Shown here: piece by piece, positions 8,833 to 15,234 of the stretch
Layout: every line of letters begins with the position of its first letter
How positions within the stretch are numbered: position 1 is the first letter of the stretch
Source of the DNA: JANXQG01 sp037147235
GTDB taxonomy: Bacteria > Planctomycetota > Planctomycetia > Pirellulales > Thermoguttaceae
DNA length: 17,880 bases
Assembly: GCA_037147235.1 (NCBI GenBank)
Contig: JBAWVO010000120.1
Location: forward strand, 1 to 17,880
Direction of reading: 5' to 3'
Position numbers and translations under genes: made by a program
The notes under the pieces: generated by a model
The model's database searches: none
What the model saw: the letters and a program-made list of their open reading frames with translations, nothing else
What the model was told of the DNA's origin: nothing

Positions 8833-8854
8833 TGCTCCTCATATTTCTGTCGAA
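8833..8854. repeat. 22-base direct repeat, copy 2
   Basis: This is the second copy of the repeat at 8696-8717, differing by a single base (CTGTCGAA in place of CCGTCGAA). Confidence 0.7.
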
Positions 8855-8886
8855 AGGCGGCATTTTCCGGCTCGCGGCGTGTTTTG

Positions 8887-8908
8887 AAAAGCGACGGCAA
8901 GCCGTCGC
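8887..8908 (-). terminator. Probable rho-independent terminator of the histidine kinase gene
   Basis: On the minus strand GCGACGGC, loop TT, GCCGTCGC forms a perfect 8-bp stem (8891-8908), followed at once by TTTTC. It starts 48 bases after the kinase stop codon, which fits transcription termination for the ahcY/kinase stretch. The T-run is short, and similar hairpins occur as plain intergenic repeats, so this call is moderate. Confidence 0.55.
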
Positions 8909-8956
8909 ACTCCAAAGAGATAGGCTGCGCCTAAACCACCGCGGGCAGTATAGTAA

Positions 8957-10252
8957 TCAGCCGGATTTCCCCGGCCGGGCCGCGGGGTGGAGTACGACGG
9001 TGAACGTGCTGCCCTGGCCCAGCACACTGCGGACCTCAATACGGCCGCCCATCTCGGCAATCAACATGCGGCACAAACCAAGCCCAAGGCCGGTGCCTCC
9101 GCGGTCGGCCCGCGTGGTGTAGAATGGCTCGAATATCTTTTCCAAGTCGAGGCGGGGAATGCCCACGCCGGTGTCGCTTACATCGGCGGCTACGGAATCC
9201 ATCTGATCCTCATCGCGACCGCCCATCGTGTAGCAGCGGAGCGTGAGCTTTCCACCCTGGGGCATCGCGGCGAGGGCGTTGGTACAAAGGTTAAAGAGCA
9301 CTTCCTGAAGCGTATAGGGATCGCCCTGGACCGGCGGCACGTCGGCCAGTTCTCGCTCGATCCGCACATTGCCCACGCGCGTGGTACCGAGCATTTCCAG
9401 CGTCGCCTCGACCGCCATGCGGACGTCGGTGCTTTGCAGCGTGATGCCGCGCGGTCGGGCGAATGCCTGAACCCGAGTGGCCGTGCGTTCGATCCGCTCG
9501 AGGGCCTCGGTCATCATTTGCACGTATTCGGTGAGGTGGGCGTCGTGCTTCACGCGTTCACCGATCCGCCGCAGGCAATTCTGCACGCCATCCAGCGGAT
9601 TGGCGATCTGATGGGCGATACCCGCCACGAGTTGGCCGATGCCCAGCATTTTTTCCTTCTGCCGAATGGCGGCGTGGGCGCGATCGACGTAGCGGCGGAT
9701 CGAGGTGGTGAAGTAAACCGTGATCCACAAGGCCCCGCTGAAGGCAATGAACAGCCCGGCAAGGCCCAGTGGGTCCAGCCGCGGCAGTTCGGGCGGGTCC
9801 GAGGGGAGGTGGATGGCGAAGCGAGGAATCCATTGCAGGTATTCCAACACGATGATTCCGCCCACAGTGCAGGTAACCACGCCCGCCAGAACCAGCGGTG
9901 CCCACCCGCGCAGATACATACTGGCAATGATCATGTGGAAGAGGAAGAAAAACAGAAACGGATTGCGCGGTAGGTCGGAGAAATAGACCAAGAGCGTCAA
10001 GGCGGCCAGATCGAGGACGGCCTGTAGGAAGATGTTATTCTCCGCATTGACCTCACCGGAAGCCGTATCGGGTTGGTTCCAACGGAAAGCCAGGTTATAG
10101 ACGACCATGGCCAGAGCAACGATGTACAGCGGCAGCGGCTGGGGCACCACATGCAGAATCGAGGAACTGAGCCAGATCACGAAGCAGACCACCACGCAGG
10201 CGATCCAACGCAGCGATACAAGCCAGCGAGCACCTTCCGGGGGAAGTTTCAT
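8957..10252 (-). CDS. Membrane sensor histidine kinase (NtrB/HisKA-like)
   Basis: The product has 431 residues. About six membrane segments lie at roughly 13-35, 40-58, 73-92, 97-115, 118-138 and 163-183. The phospho-acceptor box GIAHQIANPL (211-220) has H214. The ATPase domain follows: N box FNLCTNALAAM with N325, G1 DTGVGIP (360-366), F box FEPFYTT (374-380) and G2 GGTGLGLGL (385-393). There is no periplasmic loop of useful size, no PAS or HAMP domain, and no attached receiver. It probably senses a membrane or intracellular signal and phosphorylates an unlinked response regulator. I prefer the ATG at 10252 (MKLPPEGARWLVSLRW), just before the first membrane segment. The open frame extends to 10360 without protein-like sequence. 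It lies 123 bases downstream of ahcY on the same strand and may be co-transcribed. The signal is unknown. Confidence 0.92.
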   Translation of the reverse strand: MKLPPEGARWLVSLRWIACVVVCFVIWLSSSILHVVPQPLPLYIVALAMVVYNLAFRWNQPDTASGEVNAENNIFLQAVLDLAALTLLVYFSDLPRNPFLFFFLFHMIIASMYLRGWAPLVLAGVVTCTVGGIIVLEYLQWIPRFAIHLPSDPPELPRLDPLGLAGLFIAFSGALWITVYFTTSIRRYVDRAHAAIRQKEKMLGIGQLVAGIAHQIANPLDGVQNCLRRIGERVKHDAHLTEYVQMMTEALERIERTATRVQAFARPRGITLQSTDVRMAVEATLEMLGTTRVGNVRIERELADVPPVQGDPYTLQEVLFNLCTNALAAMPQGGKLTLRCYTMGGRDEDQMDSVAADVSDTGVGIPRLDLEKIFEPFYTTRADRGGTGLGLGLCRMLIAEMGGRIEVRSVLGQGSTFTVVLHPAARPGKSG

Positions 10253-10375
10253 GGGCGATTGTGGCGCGGGGAATCCTAGGGTAGAGAGGCTTTGGCTACG
10301 GCTGGAACTCGGGAATTGCCCGGACCATGAACTCGTCAAACAGGGGCACCGTGAACGCAATATCTGGACAGGCTC

Positions 10376-11809
10376 TTAATACCGGTAGTGGTCCGGCTTG
10401 AACGGCCCGTTGATGGGCACGGTCAGGTATTCGGCCTGCTTGGCGGTCAGCTTGGTGAGCTTCACGCCGAGCTGGTCGAGGTGCAATCGGGCAACCTCTT
10501 CGTCGAGATGCTTGGGCAGGCAGTACACACCCAACGGATACTTCGCCGTCTCGGTCCAGAGGGCAAGTTGGGCTAGAACCTGGTTTGTAAAACTGTTGGA
10601 CATCACGAACGACGGATGGCCCGTGGCACAACCGAGATTCACCAATCGGCCTTCGGCCAGCAAGAGAATCGAGTGGCCATCGGCGAAGGTGTAGCGATCC
10701 AAGAGCGGCTTGATGTTCGTCTTCTTGATGTTTTTGTTGGTATTGAGCCAGTTGACGTCGATCTCCAGGTCAAAGTGCCCGATATTGCAGACGATGGCGT
10801 CGTTGGGCATCTTTTCCATGTGCTGGCCGAGGATGATGTCGCGGCAGCCGGTGCAGGTCACGAAGATGTTGCCCTGCGAACAAGCCTCTTCGATCGTCGT
10901 GACTTCAAAACCTTCCATGGCGGCCTGGAGCGCACAGATCGGGTCGATCTCCGTGATGATCACGCGGGCACCGTAGGACCGCATCGAATGGGCACACCCC
11001 TTGCCGACGTCGCCGTAGCCGCAGATCACGACGACCTTGCCGGCAATCATGATGTCGGTCGCTCGCTTGATGCCGTCGGCCAGCGACTCACGGCAGCCGT
11101 AGAGGTTATCAAACTTGCTCTTGGTCACGGAGTCGTTGACGTTGATCGCCGGGAACAGAAGCGCGCCTCGGTTGTGCATGTCGTACAGACGATGCACGCC
11201 GGTGGTGGTCTCTTCGCTCACCCCGATGATATTGGGGACCATTCGCGTAAAACGCTTGGGATCCTCGGCCAAGCTCCGCGTGAGCGTGGTGAGCAGGGCA
11301 CGCTCTTCTTCATGCTCGGCCTTGCTGGGGTCGGGTACTTTGCCCTTGGCCTCGAATTCGACGCCCTTATGGGCCAGTAGGGTGAGGTCGCCGCCGTCGT
11401 CCAGGAGTAGGTTCGGCCCCTCGGCATCCTTGAAGCTGAGCACCTGAGTGAGGATATTATCCCAATAAGCTTGGAGTTGCTCCCCCTTCCAGGCGAAGAC
11501 GGGTACTCCGGTAGCGGCAATAGCCGCCGCGGCGTGGTCTTGGGTCGAGTAGATGTTGCAGCTTGTCCAGGTCACTTCGGCACCCAGTTCGACGAGCGTC
11601 TCGATCAAGACGGCCGTCTGGATCGTCATGTGCAGGCAACCGGCGATGTGGGCACCCGCCAAAGGTTTGCTAGGGCCGTATTTCCGCCGCAGGGCCATGA
11701 GGCCGGGCATTTCGTTTTCTGCCAGCTCGATTTCCTTGCGGCCCCAATCGGCCAGGGACATGTCGGCAACTTGGTTCGGCAAATTCGTTTCAACCTGAGA
11801 CACGGGCAT
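10376..11809 (-). CDS. ahcY: S-adenosylhomocysteine hydrolase
   Basis: The product has 477 residues, normal for bacterial enzymes carrying the mid-domain insert. It reversibly splits S-adenosylhomocysteine into adenosine and homocysteine, keeping cellular methylation running. Conserved blocks include GCLHMTIQTAVLIETL (57-72), NIYSTQDHAAAAI (85-97), LLLDDGGD (134-141), GVSEETTTGVHRLY (196-209) and NVNDSVTKSKFDNLYGCRES (223-242). The NAD fold ICGYGDVGKG (262-271), NIGHFDLEID (342-351) and the C-terminal KPDHYRY, which reaches the partner's NAD site, are also present. The ATG at 11809 follows AAGGAGAG closely; the downstream MSLADWGRKEIELAENEMPG is the first strongly conserved stretch. The upstream leader carries an inserted palindromic element. 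No truncation or frameshift is visible. Confidence 0.98.
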   Translation of the reverse strand: MPVSQVETNLPNQVADMSLADWGRKEIELAENEMPGLMALRRKYGPSKPLAGAHIAGCLHMTIQTAVLIETLVELGAEVTWTSCNIYSTQDHAAAAIAATGVPVFAWKGEQLQAYWDNILTQVLSFKDAEGPNLLLDDGGDLTLLAHKGVEFEAKGKVPDPSKAEHEEERALLTTLTRSLAEDPKRFTRMVPNIIGVSEETTTGVHRLYDMHNRGALLFPAINVNDSVTKSKFDNLYGCRESLADGIKRATDIMIAGKVVVICGYGDVGKGCAHSMRSYGARVIITEIDPICALQAAMEGFEVTTIEEACSQGNIFVTCTGCRDIILGQHMEKMPNDAIVCNIGHFDLEIDVNWLNTNKNIKKTNIKPLLDRYTFADGHSILLLAEGRLVNLGCATGHPSFVMSNSFTNQVLAQLALWTETAKYPLGVYCLPKHLDEEVARLHLDQLGVKLTKLTAKQAEYLTVPINGPFKPDHYRY

Positions 11810-11851
11810 TCTCTCCTTAAAGTGAGAAGTTGTTTCAAAACCGTACCCGTA

Positions 11852-11872
11852 GCGTAGGCGTTTCGCCTGCGT
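11852..11872. repeat. Small hairpin (GGCG-TTT-CGCC) in the ahcY leader
   Basis: GCGTAGGCG pairs with CGCCTGCGT around a 3-base TTT loop, with two wobble pairs. It lies about 43 to 63 bases upstream of the ahcY start. It is related in style to the core of the adjacent larger palindrome, which contains GGCGTCTCGCC. No T-run follows on the minus strand, so I do not call it a terminator. It could affect the leader RNA. Confidence 0.55.
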
Positions 11873-11892
11873 ACCCAGTATCAAAACAGCTT

Positions 11893-12021
11893 CTGAAAAA
11901 CGGCTCTCCGCCAAGTTTGTGGTGCGGGCGTCTCGCCTGCCTGGTTCAACCACAACATCTTGGGCAGGCGAGACGCCTGCACCACAATTATTCGCAAACC
12001 TAGCGGAGAGCCTGAAAAACG
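11893..12021. mobile_element. MITE-like palindromic element with 10-base target duplication
   Basis: The element spans 11903-12011 (109 bases). Its left end is GCTCTCCGCCAAGTTTG; the right end, read inverted, is GCTCTCCGCTAGGTTTG. The inner arms GGTGCGGGCGTCTCGCCTGC and GGCAGGCGAGACGCCTGC are also complementary, with an extra 9-10 bases in the right arm. The identical 10-mer CTGAAAAACG lies immediately outside both ends (11893-11902 and 12012-12021), which is what a transposition target duplication looks like. No transposase is encoded, so it must have been moved in trans. The element sits between the candidate ahcY promoter and the gene, in the leader RNA. Confidence 0.78.
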
Positions 12022-12033
12022 TATTATCCTAAT

Positions 12034-12063
12034 ATCATAGGGCGCAGGTCGGGGGGTTGGCAA
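12034..12063 (-). promoter_or_regulatory. Candidate sigma-70-type promoter for ahcY
   Basis: On the minus strand TTGCCA (12058-12063) and TATGAT (12034-12039) are separated by 18 bases, each one base away from consensus. Transcription would begin near 12027, giving an ahcY leader of about 218 bases that includes the inserted palindrome and the small hairpin. Planctomycete promoters are poorly defined, so this is a pattern match only. Confidence 0.45.
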
Positions 12064-12140
12064 GGGAGCCTGGTAATTTCTGAGGAAAGTTCCACACCGG
12101 GGGTGGTAAATTTAGCTCACGCCAGGTAGTACTGGATTGC

Positions 12141-12259
12141 TATACTGCTCGCGGTTGAGATTGACACTAACCCGAAGCGCGAGCGAGGTTGCTAAGTCGT
12201 TGCCTCGCTTGCGTTTCGGGCTGGTATGGATTGGGACAATCTCAACCGCGGACAGTATA
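12141..12259. repeat. 119-base nested palindromic element
   Basis: The outer inverted repeats are 23 bases with two mismatches; the left begins TATACTGCTCGCGGTTGAG and the right ends CTCAACCGCGGACAGTATA. Inside lies a second inverted pair, AACCCGAAGCGCGAGCGAGG and CCTCGCTTGCGTTTCGGGCT. The inner motif CCCGAAGCGCAAGCGAGG is a familiar intergenic repeat of planctomycetes, to my recollection. No target duplication is obvious at the edges and no protein is encoded. Confidence 0.7.
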
Positions 12260-12261
12260 AT
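12233..12261 (+). promoter_or_regulatory. Candidate promoter at the palindrome edge for the small gene
   Basis: GGGACA (12233-12238) and a perfect TATAAT (12256-12261) are separated by 17 bases. The -10 box is completed by the junction between the palindrome's terminal CAGTATA and the flanking AT. A transcript would start near 12268, about 75 bases before the ATG at 12343. This is a pattern match only. Confidence 0.35.
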
Positions 12262-12342
12262 TAGTTCCCCCCACTGTTCCCAAAGACATTATGTGGGGTA
12301 GAATTAAAAAGTGTTCCGTCTGGCGATCTTGGGAAAAAAGCG

Positions 12343-12609
12343 ATGTTCACTGCACACAACCACCTGAAGCAACTGATCGAGTTTTCCATCGAGAATGACG
12401 TGGAGTCGGCCATTTCTTTGTTTCCGATGTTCTCCTCGGAGCAGATTCAAAAGTTGTACGATATCTGCATCTCGCAGCGGCTACAACTTCTCCAGGAGTG
12501 GGGTATCGAGGATTCGGCAGCGGCCCACTTCCTACGCCATTTCCACGATCCTCATAATCCTGCCCAGGCCGAGAAGATCCGACAGCAGAGAACGGATCCC
12601 TCGAATTAG
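12343..12609 (+). CDS. Small hypothetical protein
   Basis: The product has 88 residues and I do not recognise it. It looks helical and soluble, with no signal peptide, membrane segment or cysteine-based metal site. The middle section SSEQIQKLYDICISQRLQLL resembles an amphipathic helix pair, and the C-terminus is polar and histidine rich (HFLRHFHDPHNP). The ATG at 12343 is preceded by a weak purine-rich stretch GGGAAAAAAGCG. The frame is uninterrupted and protein-like in composition, which supports a real gene. It stands alone between repeat elements, in the opposite direction to ahcY and 311 bases before the toxin-antitoxin pair. A role cannot be suggested. Confidence 0.6.
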   Translation: MFTAHNHLKQLIEFSIENDVESAISLFPMFSSEQIQKLYDICISQRLQLLQEWGIEDSAAAHFLRHFHDPHNPAQAEKIRQQRTDPSN

Positions 12610-12669
12610 TGAAGGTTTGCGTCGGCCGCCGATGATTCCCGCACAGCGTATCGGGGGAAACGATTGGGA

Positions 12670-12805
12670 ACCACGAAAGAGTCGAAAAACACGAAAAGAG
12701 AAGACAAAATTACGACAGAAAGATAAAGAGGGAGCGATTTGGTGCTGGCCGCTTGCGGTTTCACAGTTTTCCTGCCTTATCCGTGCCATCTGTGTTATCC
12801 GTGGT
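12670..12805. repeat. Intergenic ACCACGAAAG / ATCCGTGGT repeat
   Basis: The left end reads ACCACGAAAGAGTCGAAAAA then CACGAAAAGAGAAG. The right end reads CCGTGCCATCTGTGTTATCC then GTGGT. The outermost ACCACG and CGTGGT are inverted repeats. Both ends belong to common intergenic repeat styles made of CACGAAAA and CGTGTTATCCGTGG units. The centre (about 12720-12765) differs and encodes nothing visible. Confidence 0.6.
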
Positions 12806-12858
12806 CAAAATTCCTGTTCTCAAAATTCCATTGCGAGTCGCTGGCATGGACGATAGAA

Positions 12859-12886
12859 TTGGACGAGGGTGGCTTGGTCGTGTAAT
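12859..12886 (+). promoter_or_regulatory. Weak candidate promoter for the toxin-antitoxin operon
   Basis: TTGGAC (12859-12864) and TGTAAT (12881-12886) are separated by 16 bases. Transcription would start near 12893, leaving a leader of about 28 bases before the antitoxin GTG. The -35 match is poor, and no clear operator palindrome is visible around it. Confidence 0.3.
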
Positions 12887-12920
12887 GTAGATCAGTTTCA
12901 CTGTGGAAGTGAGGTCGATC

Positions 12921-13238
12921 GTGCAAATTGAAATTAAAGGCGACGCGGAAGAGCTTGTTCGAGCATGCCTTGTCTCCGGCGAGTTTCATTCGGCCGAGGA
13001 GGCCGTTGCCACGATGGCGAGAAATTGGGTCATGGAGCATCCGGCTCGGCTTGGCCTCGTACCGGAATTGGATCCAGATACCGACATTCGTGCTTTGGTT
13101 GCTGAACAAGGGGTTCTGCCATTTGACCCGAGTACGCCGATACCCCACTTCTGGCCAGCGGATGAGTCGGCCGATGAGTTCCTCGCGTTCTTGCGAGGGG
13201 TGCGACGGGATTCCTCTGAAATTCGGAAGCGATTCTAA
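12921..13238 (+). CDS. VapB-like antitoxin
   Basis: The product has 105 residues. The N-terminal IEIKGDAEELVRACLVSGEF then HSAEEAV resembles the ribbon-helix-helix/ParD-type pattern with the SG-x-F-x-SAEE turn, so this part probably dimerises and binds the operon's own promoter. The C-terminal acidic stretch FWPADESADEFLAFLRGVRR (about 76-95) would wrap around the toxin. I prefer the GTG at 12921 because GAGG lies 6 bases upstream. An in-frame GTG at 12903 would add six residues and lacks an obvious ribosome site. The stop overlaps the toxin start by one base (TAATG), the usual coupling of such pairs. The antitoxin family name is inferred from context and layout. Confidence 0.78.
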   Translation: MQIEIKGDAEELVRACLVSGEFHSAEEAVATMARNWVMEHPARLGLVPELDPDTDIRALVAEQGVLPFDPSTPIPHFWPADESADEFLAFLRGVRRDSSEIRKRF

Positions 13239-13642
13239 TGGACTTCGTCGTCGTTGATACGGACATCATCTCGTTTTGCTTCAAACACGATTCACGAGCG
13301 CAACCTTATGTCGCGAGTTGGAGTGGCAAGACGCTGGTGGTCTCGTTCATGACTTTGGCCGAGTTGCGGCTTTGGGGAATCGTTCGCAACTGGGGGCAAA
13401 CTCGCAAATCGCAGTTCCAATTGTTTTTGAAGCAATATTTTGCGGTGCATCCAGCAAATGAGCGTCTTTGCGACTTATGGGCTCTCGTGATGGCCGAGTC
13501 GCATGCCAAGGGGCAAAATCTTCAAACGGCGGATGCTTGGATCGCGGCAACGGCCTTAGCCCTAGGTGCCCCGCTGGCAACGTACAATGTCAAGGATTTT
13601 GAAGATATTTCGGGGCTGAAGCTTTTTGACGCGGTGCTGTGA
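13238..13642 (+). CDS. vapC: PIN-domain ribonuclease toxin (VapC-like)
   Basis: The product has 134 residues, a typical VapC length. The PIN-domain acidic residues are visible: D7 in VVVDTDI, E42 in MTLAEL, D99 in TADAWIAATA, and a further D120 in YNVKDFEDI. These bind magnesium and cut RNA, in known VapC proteins usually tRNA or rRNA. The complete active site suggests a working toxin held in check by the overlapping upstream antitoxin. The start ATG at 13238 overlaps the antitoxin stop. The strand is opposite to the following gene and the two converge. Its physiological target cannot be told from sequence. Confidence 0.92.
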   Translation: MDFVVVDTDIISFCFKHDSRAQPYVASWSGKTLVVSFMTLAELRLWGIVRNWGQTRKSQFQLFLKQYFAVHPANERLCDLWALVMAESHAKGQNLQTADAWIAATALALGAPLATYNVKDFEDISGLKLFDAVL

Positions 13643-13776
13643 TTGGCTCTCTCGTCAAAAGGGCTAGGAACCCATGACTTAATTCGTATTCTGTTTCGGC
13701 TTTGGGCCGCGTTTCTGCGGTTTGAGGAGCCTAATGGATCGGCAGATTTCCGTCAGCCATGCCTGATTGAGACGGC

Positions 13777-15117
13777 CTATCCGGCGGCAGTGCCCCCGTC
13801 TGCTGTCCCCTCGATGATGGCTATCTGGCGCAGGGCTTCGTTCCTGACACGCTTGCTGCGGATTTCCGCGGCGGTAACTTTTGCGCCGGCGAGATCACCT
13901 GCCATTGCCTGCGCGACGACAATTTCACAAAGGATTTCCGGAAGCTCTTTGGCGGTTGCTCTTGCGCCGTCGAAATCACCTGCCTTTTTCTGCACGACAG
14001 CAATATCGCATAATGCCTGCGAGCTTGCGTATTCCACCTTCCTTGCGGTGGCGCACGCCCCAACAAAATCACCAGCACTCGCCTGCGCGACGGCGATATC
14101 ACGGAATGCCTGCGATCGTTCATAGTAGCTGTCCTTCAACTCCATTGTTGCAGTGTCGCACGCCCCAACAAAATTACCAGCACTTGCCTGCGCGACGGCG
14201 ATATCGCGGAATGCCTGCGATCGTTCGTCTTCGTCCCTTATCTCCATTGCTGTGGCCTTCGCACCCGTACAATCACCAGCGTTCGCCTGCGTGACTGCAA
14301 TATCGCGGAATGCCCCCGATCGTTCCGATTCATCCGTTATCTCCATTGCATTGGCGCGTGCCCCAACAATATCACCGGCTTTCGCCGCTGCCAAAGTAGC
14401 ATTTCGCAACTTGTCCTGGGAAACGGGGTAGGACAACGCACTCTGACACTTCAGGCACATTTCAGGCCGGCCATCCAACCGATTTCCGCATTTCGGGCAC
14501 TGTAGCCTTTGATCGAGAGCAAAAGCCACGATTACGCCCAAAGGACCAAACAACGCGCCCAGCAGCGCGCCTGTCGAACCCGCATTCTTGAATGAACCGA
14601 CAGCCGCGCCAAGCATGGCGGTGACGGCGGCCGCTACGCCCCAATAACCAAACAACATGAAAACCGCCATTGCAGTCTTTCCATCGTCGTTGTATTGAAC
14701 CCATACCCAAACTAGCAATGCGCCAACAACCCCGAGCAGGCCGAAAAGCACCAACTTCAGTGTGAAATTCAGGCTTTCGGCCTTCGGATTTCGCACTGCT
14801 ACCCGGCATCGGGTGCTAACCAGCGGTTCCGCTTTGCGTTCCGCCGTTCTATGCGGTGAAGGTACAACGGGGACAACCGGTGGCACGAGGGTTGCCGGCT
14901 GCGCAAACAGCAAGCGAAGGTGGGCATGTTCAATGGCAGGCAACCAGTCACCGCTTTGCCCCTCGCGCATGAATGTGTCCGGCTGGATCTTTCGCTGGGC
15001 GATCCACTGGCGAATCTCGCTTTCGCTCAAGGGGCCCTTTTGTTCGCCCTCGACGGCAACAAACCACGGAATTGCCGGGGACGGAGCTTTTGGTTGGTCA
15101 GAAAAGCACTTTTCCAT
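13777..15117 (-). CDS. GYF_2 / zinc-ribbon membrane protein with tandem helical repeats
   Basis: The product has 446 residues. A GYF_2 (DUF4339) domain covers about 17-70 (PWFVAVEGEQKGPLSESEIR then W38). A proline-rich linker follows, then hydrophobic segments at about 119-141, 149-172 and 182-201. A four-cysteine zinc ribbon sits at CPKC (207-210) and CLKC (221-224). About six helical repeats of roughly 35 residues cover 237-437, each with a core like FRDIAVAQASAGDFVGACAT. The layout suggests a membrane-anchored scaffold or interaction protein with the repeats in the cytoplasm; no enzyme motif is visible. Start choice is uncertain. The ATG at 15117 begins just before the GYF domain, but GGAGG lies 18 bases upstream, next to a GTG (15135) and a TTG (15144). 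Two DNA repeats inside are 67/70 identical, showing recent duplication. Confidence 0.82.
   Translation of the reverse strand: MEKCFSDQPKAPSPAIPWFVAVEGEQKGPLSESEIRQWIAQRKIQPDTFMREGQSGDWLPAIEHAHLRLLFAQPATLVPPVVPVVPSPHRTAERKAEPLVSTRCRVAVRNPKAESLNFTLKLVLFGLLGVVGALLVWVWVQYNDDGKTAMAVFMLFGYWGVAAAVTAMLGAAVGSFKNAGSTGALLGALFGPLGVIVAFALDQRLQCPKCGNRLDGRPEMCLKCQSALSYPVSQDKLRNATLAAAKAGDIVGARANAMEITDESERSGAFRDIAVTQANAGDCTGAKATAMEIRDEDERSQAFRDIAVAQASAGNFVGACDTATMELKDSYYERSQAFRDIAVAQASAGDFVGACATARKVEYASSQALCDIAVVQKKAGDFDGARATAKELPEILCEIVVAQAMAGDLAGAKVTAAEIRSKRVRNEALRQIAIIEGTADGGTAAG
14052..14226. repeat. Near-identical 70-base coding repeats, 105-base period
   Basis: Bases 14052-14121 and 14157-14226 match at 67 of 70 positions and are offset by 105 bases, which is 35 codons. 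They encode two adjacent helical repeats of the GYF_2 protein. More diverged units follow up to about 14400. The in-frame period and coding context show these are protein repeats and not CRISPR units. Confidence 0.85.
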
Positions 15118-15234
15118 AGTTCTGGTGCGGCTCACAGCCTCCAAGATATTGCTGACGTACCCATAATCATCTCCCTATTCCAAGAACGGGAACCCAGTTT
15201 TTCTATTCTACTCTTTAGGTTGGCGGACGTAAAC

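Larger units (their letters stand above)
8434..8956. other. Gene-free region between hsdM and the histidine kinase gene
   Basis: No convincing gene is visible in these 523 bases. The region holds the hsdM leader, a GC-rich hairpin (8528-8536 with 8545-8553), a 22-base direct repeat (8696-8717 and 8833-8854) flanking a purine-rich palindrome, and a probable terminator for the histidine kinase gene. Bases 8580-8690 hold nothing I recognise. Confidence 0.7.
12610..12920. other. Gene-free region upstream of the toxin-antitoxin pair
   Basis: No gene is supported in these 311 bases. They hold the ACCACGAAAG-type repeat (12670-12805) and, nearer the antitoxin, a possible promoter. The remaining sequence is unremarkable. 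Confidence 0.6.

Noticed and set aside
8987..9973. A 328-residue open frame on the plus strand opposite the histidine kinase
   Set aside because: It lies wholly antisense to a kinase with all motifs intact, and its translation resembles no known domain; it is a codon-bias shadow.
11810..12063. An AdoHcy or AdoMet riboswitch upstream of ahcY
   Set aside because: The leader is occupied by the inserted palindrome and a simple hairpin. I found no arrangement matching the known AdoHcy riboswitch core, although a covariance search was not possible.
13643..13776. Bidirectional terminator between vapC and the GYF_2 gene
   Set aside because: I could not find a stable hairpin followed by a T-run on either strand in this short convergent gap.
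14052..14400. CRISPR-like array of regularly spaced repeats
   Set aside because: The repeats are in frame with a 35-codon period, encode helical protein repeats, and the intervening sequence is coding. No cas genes are present.
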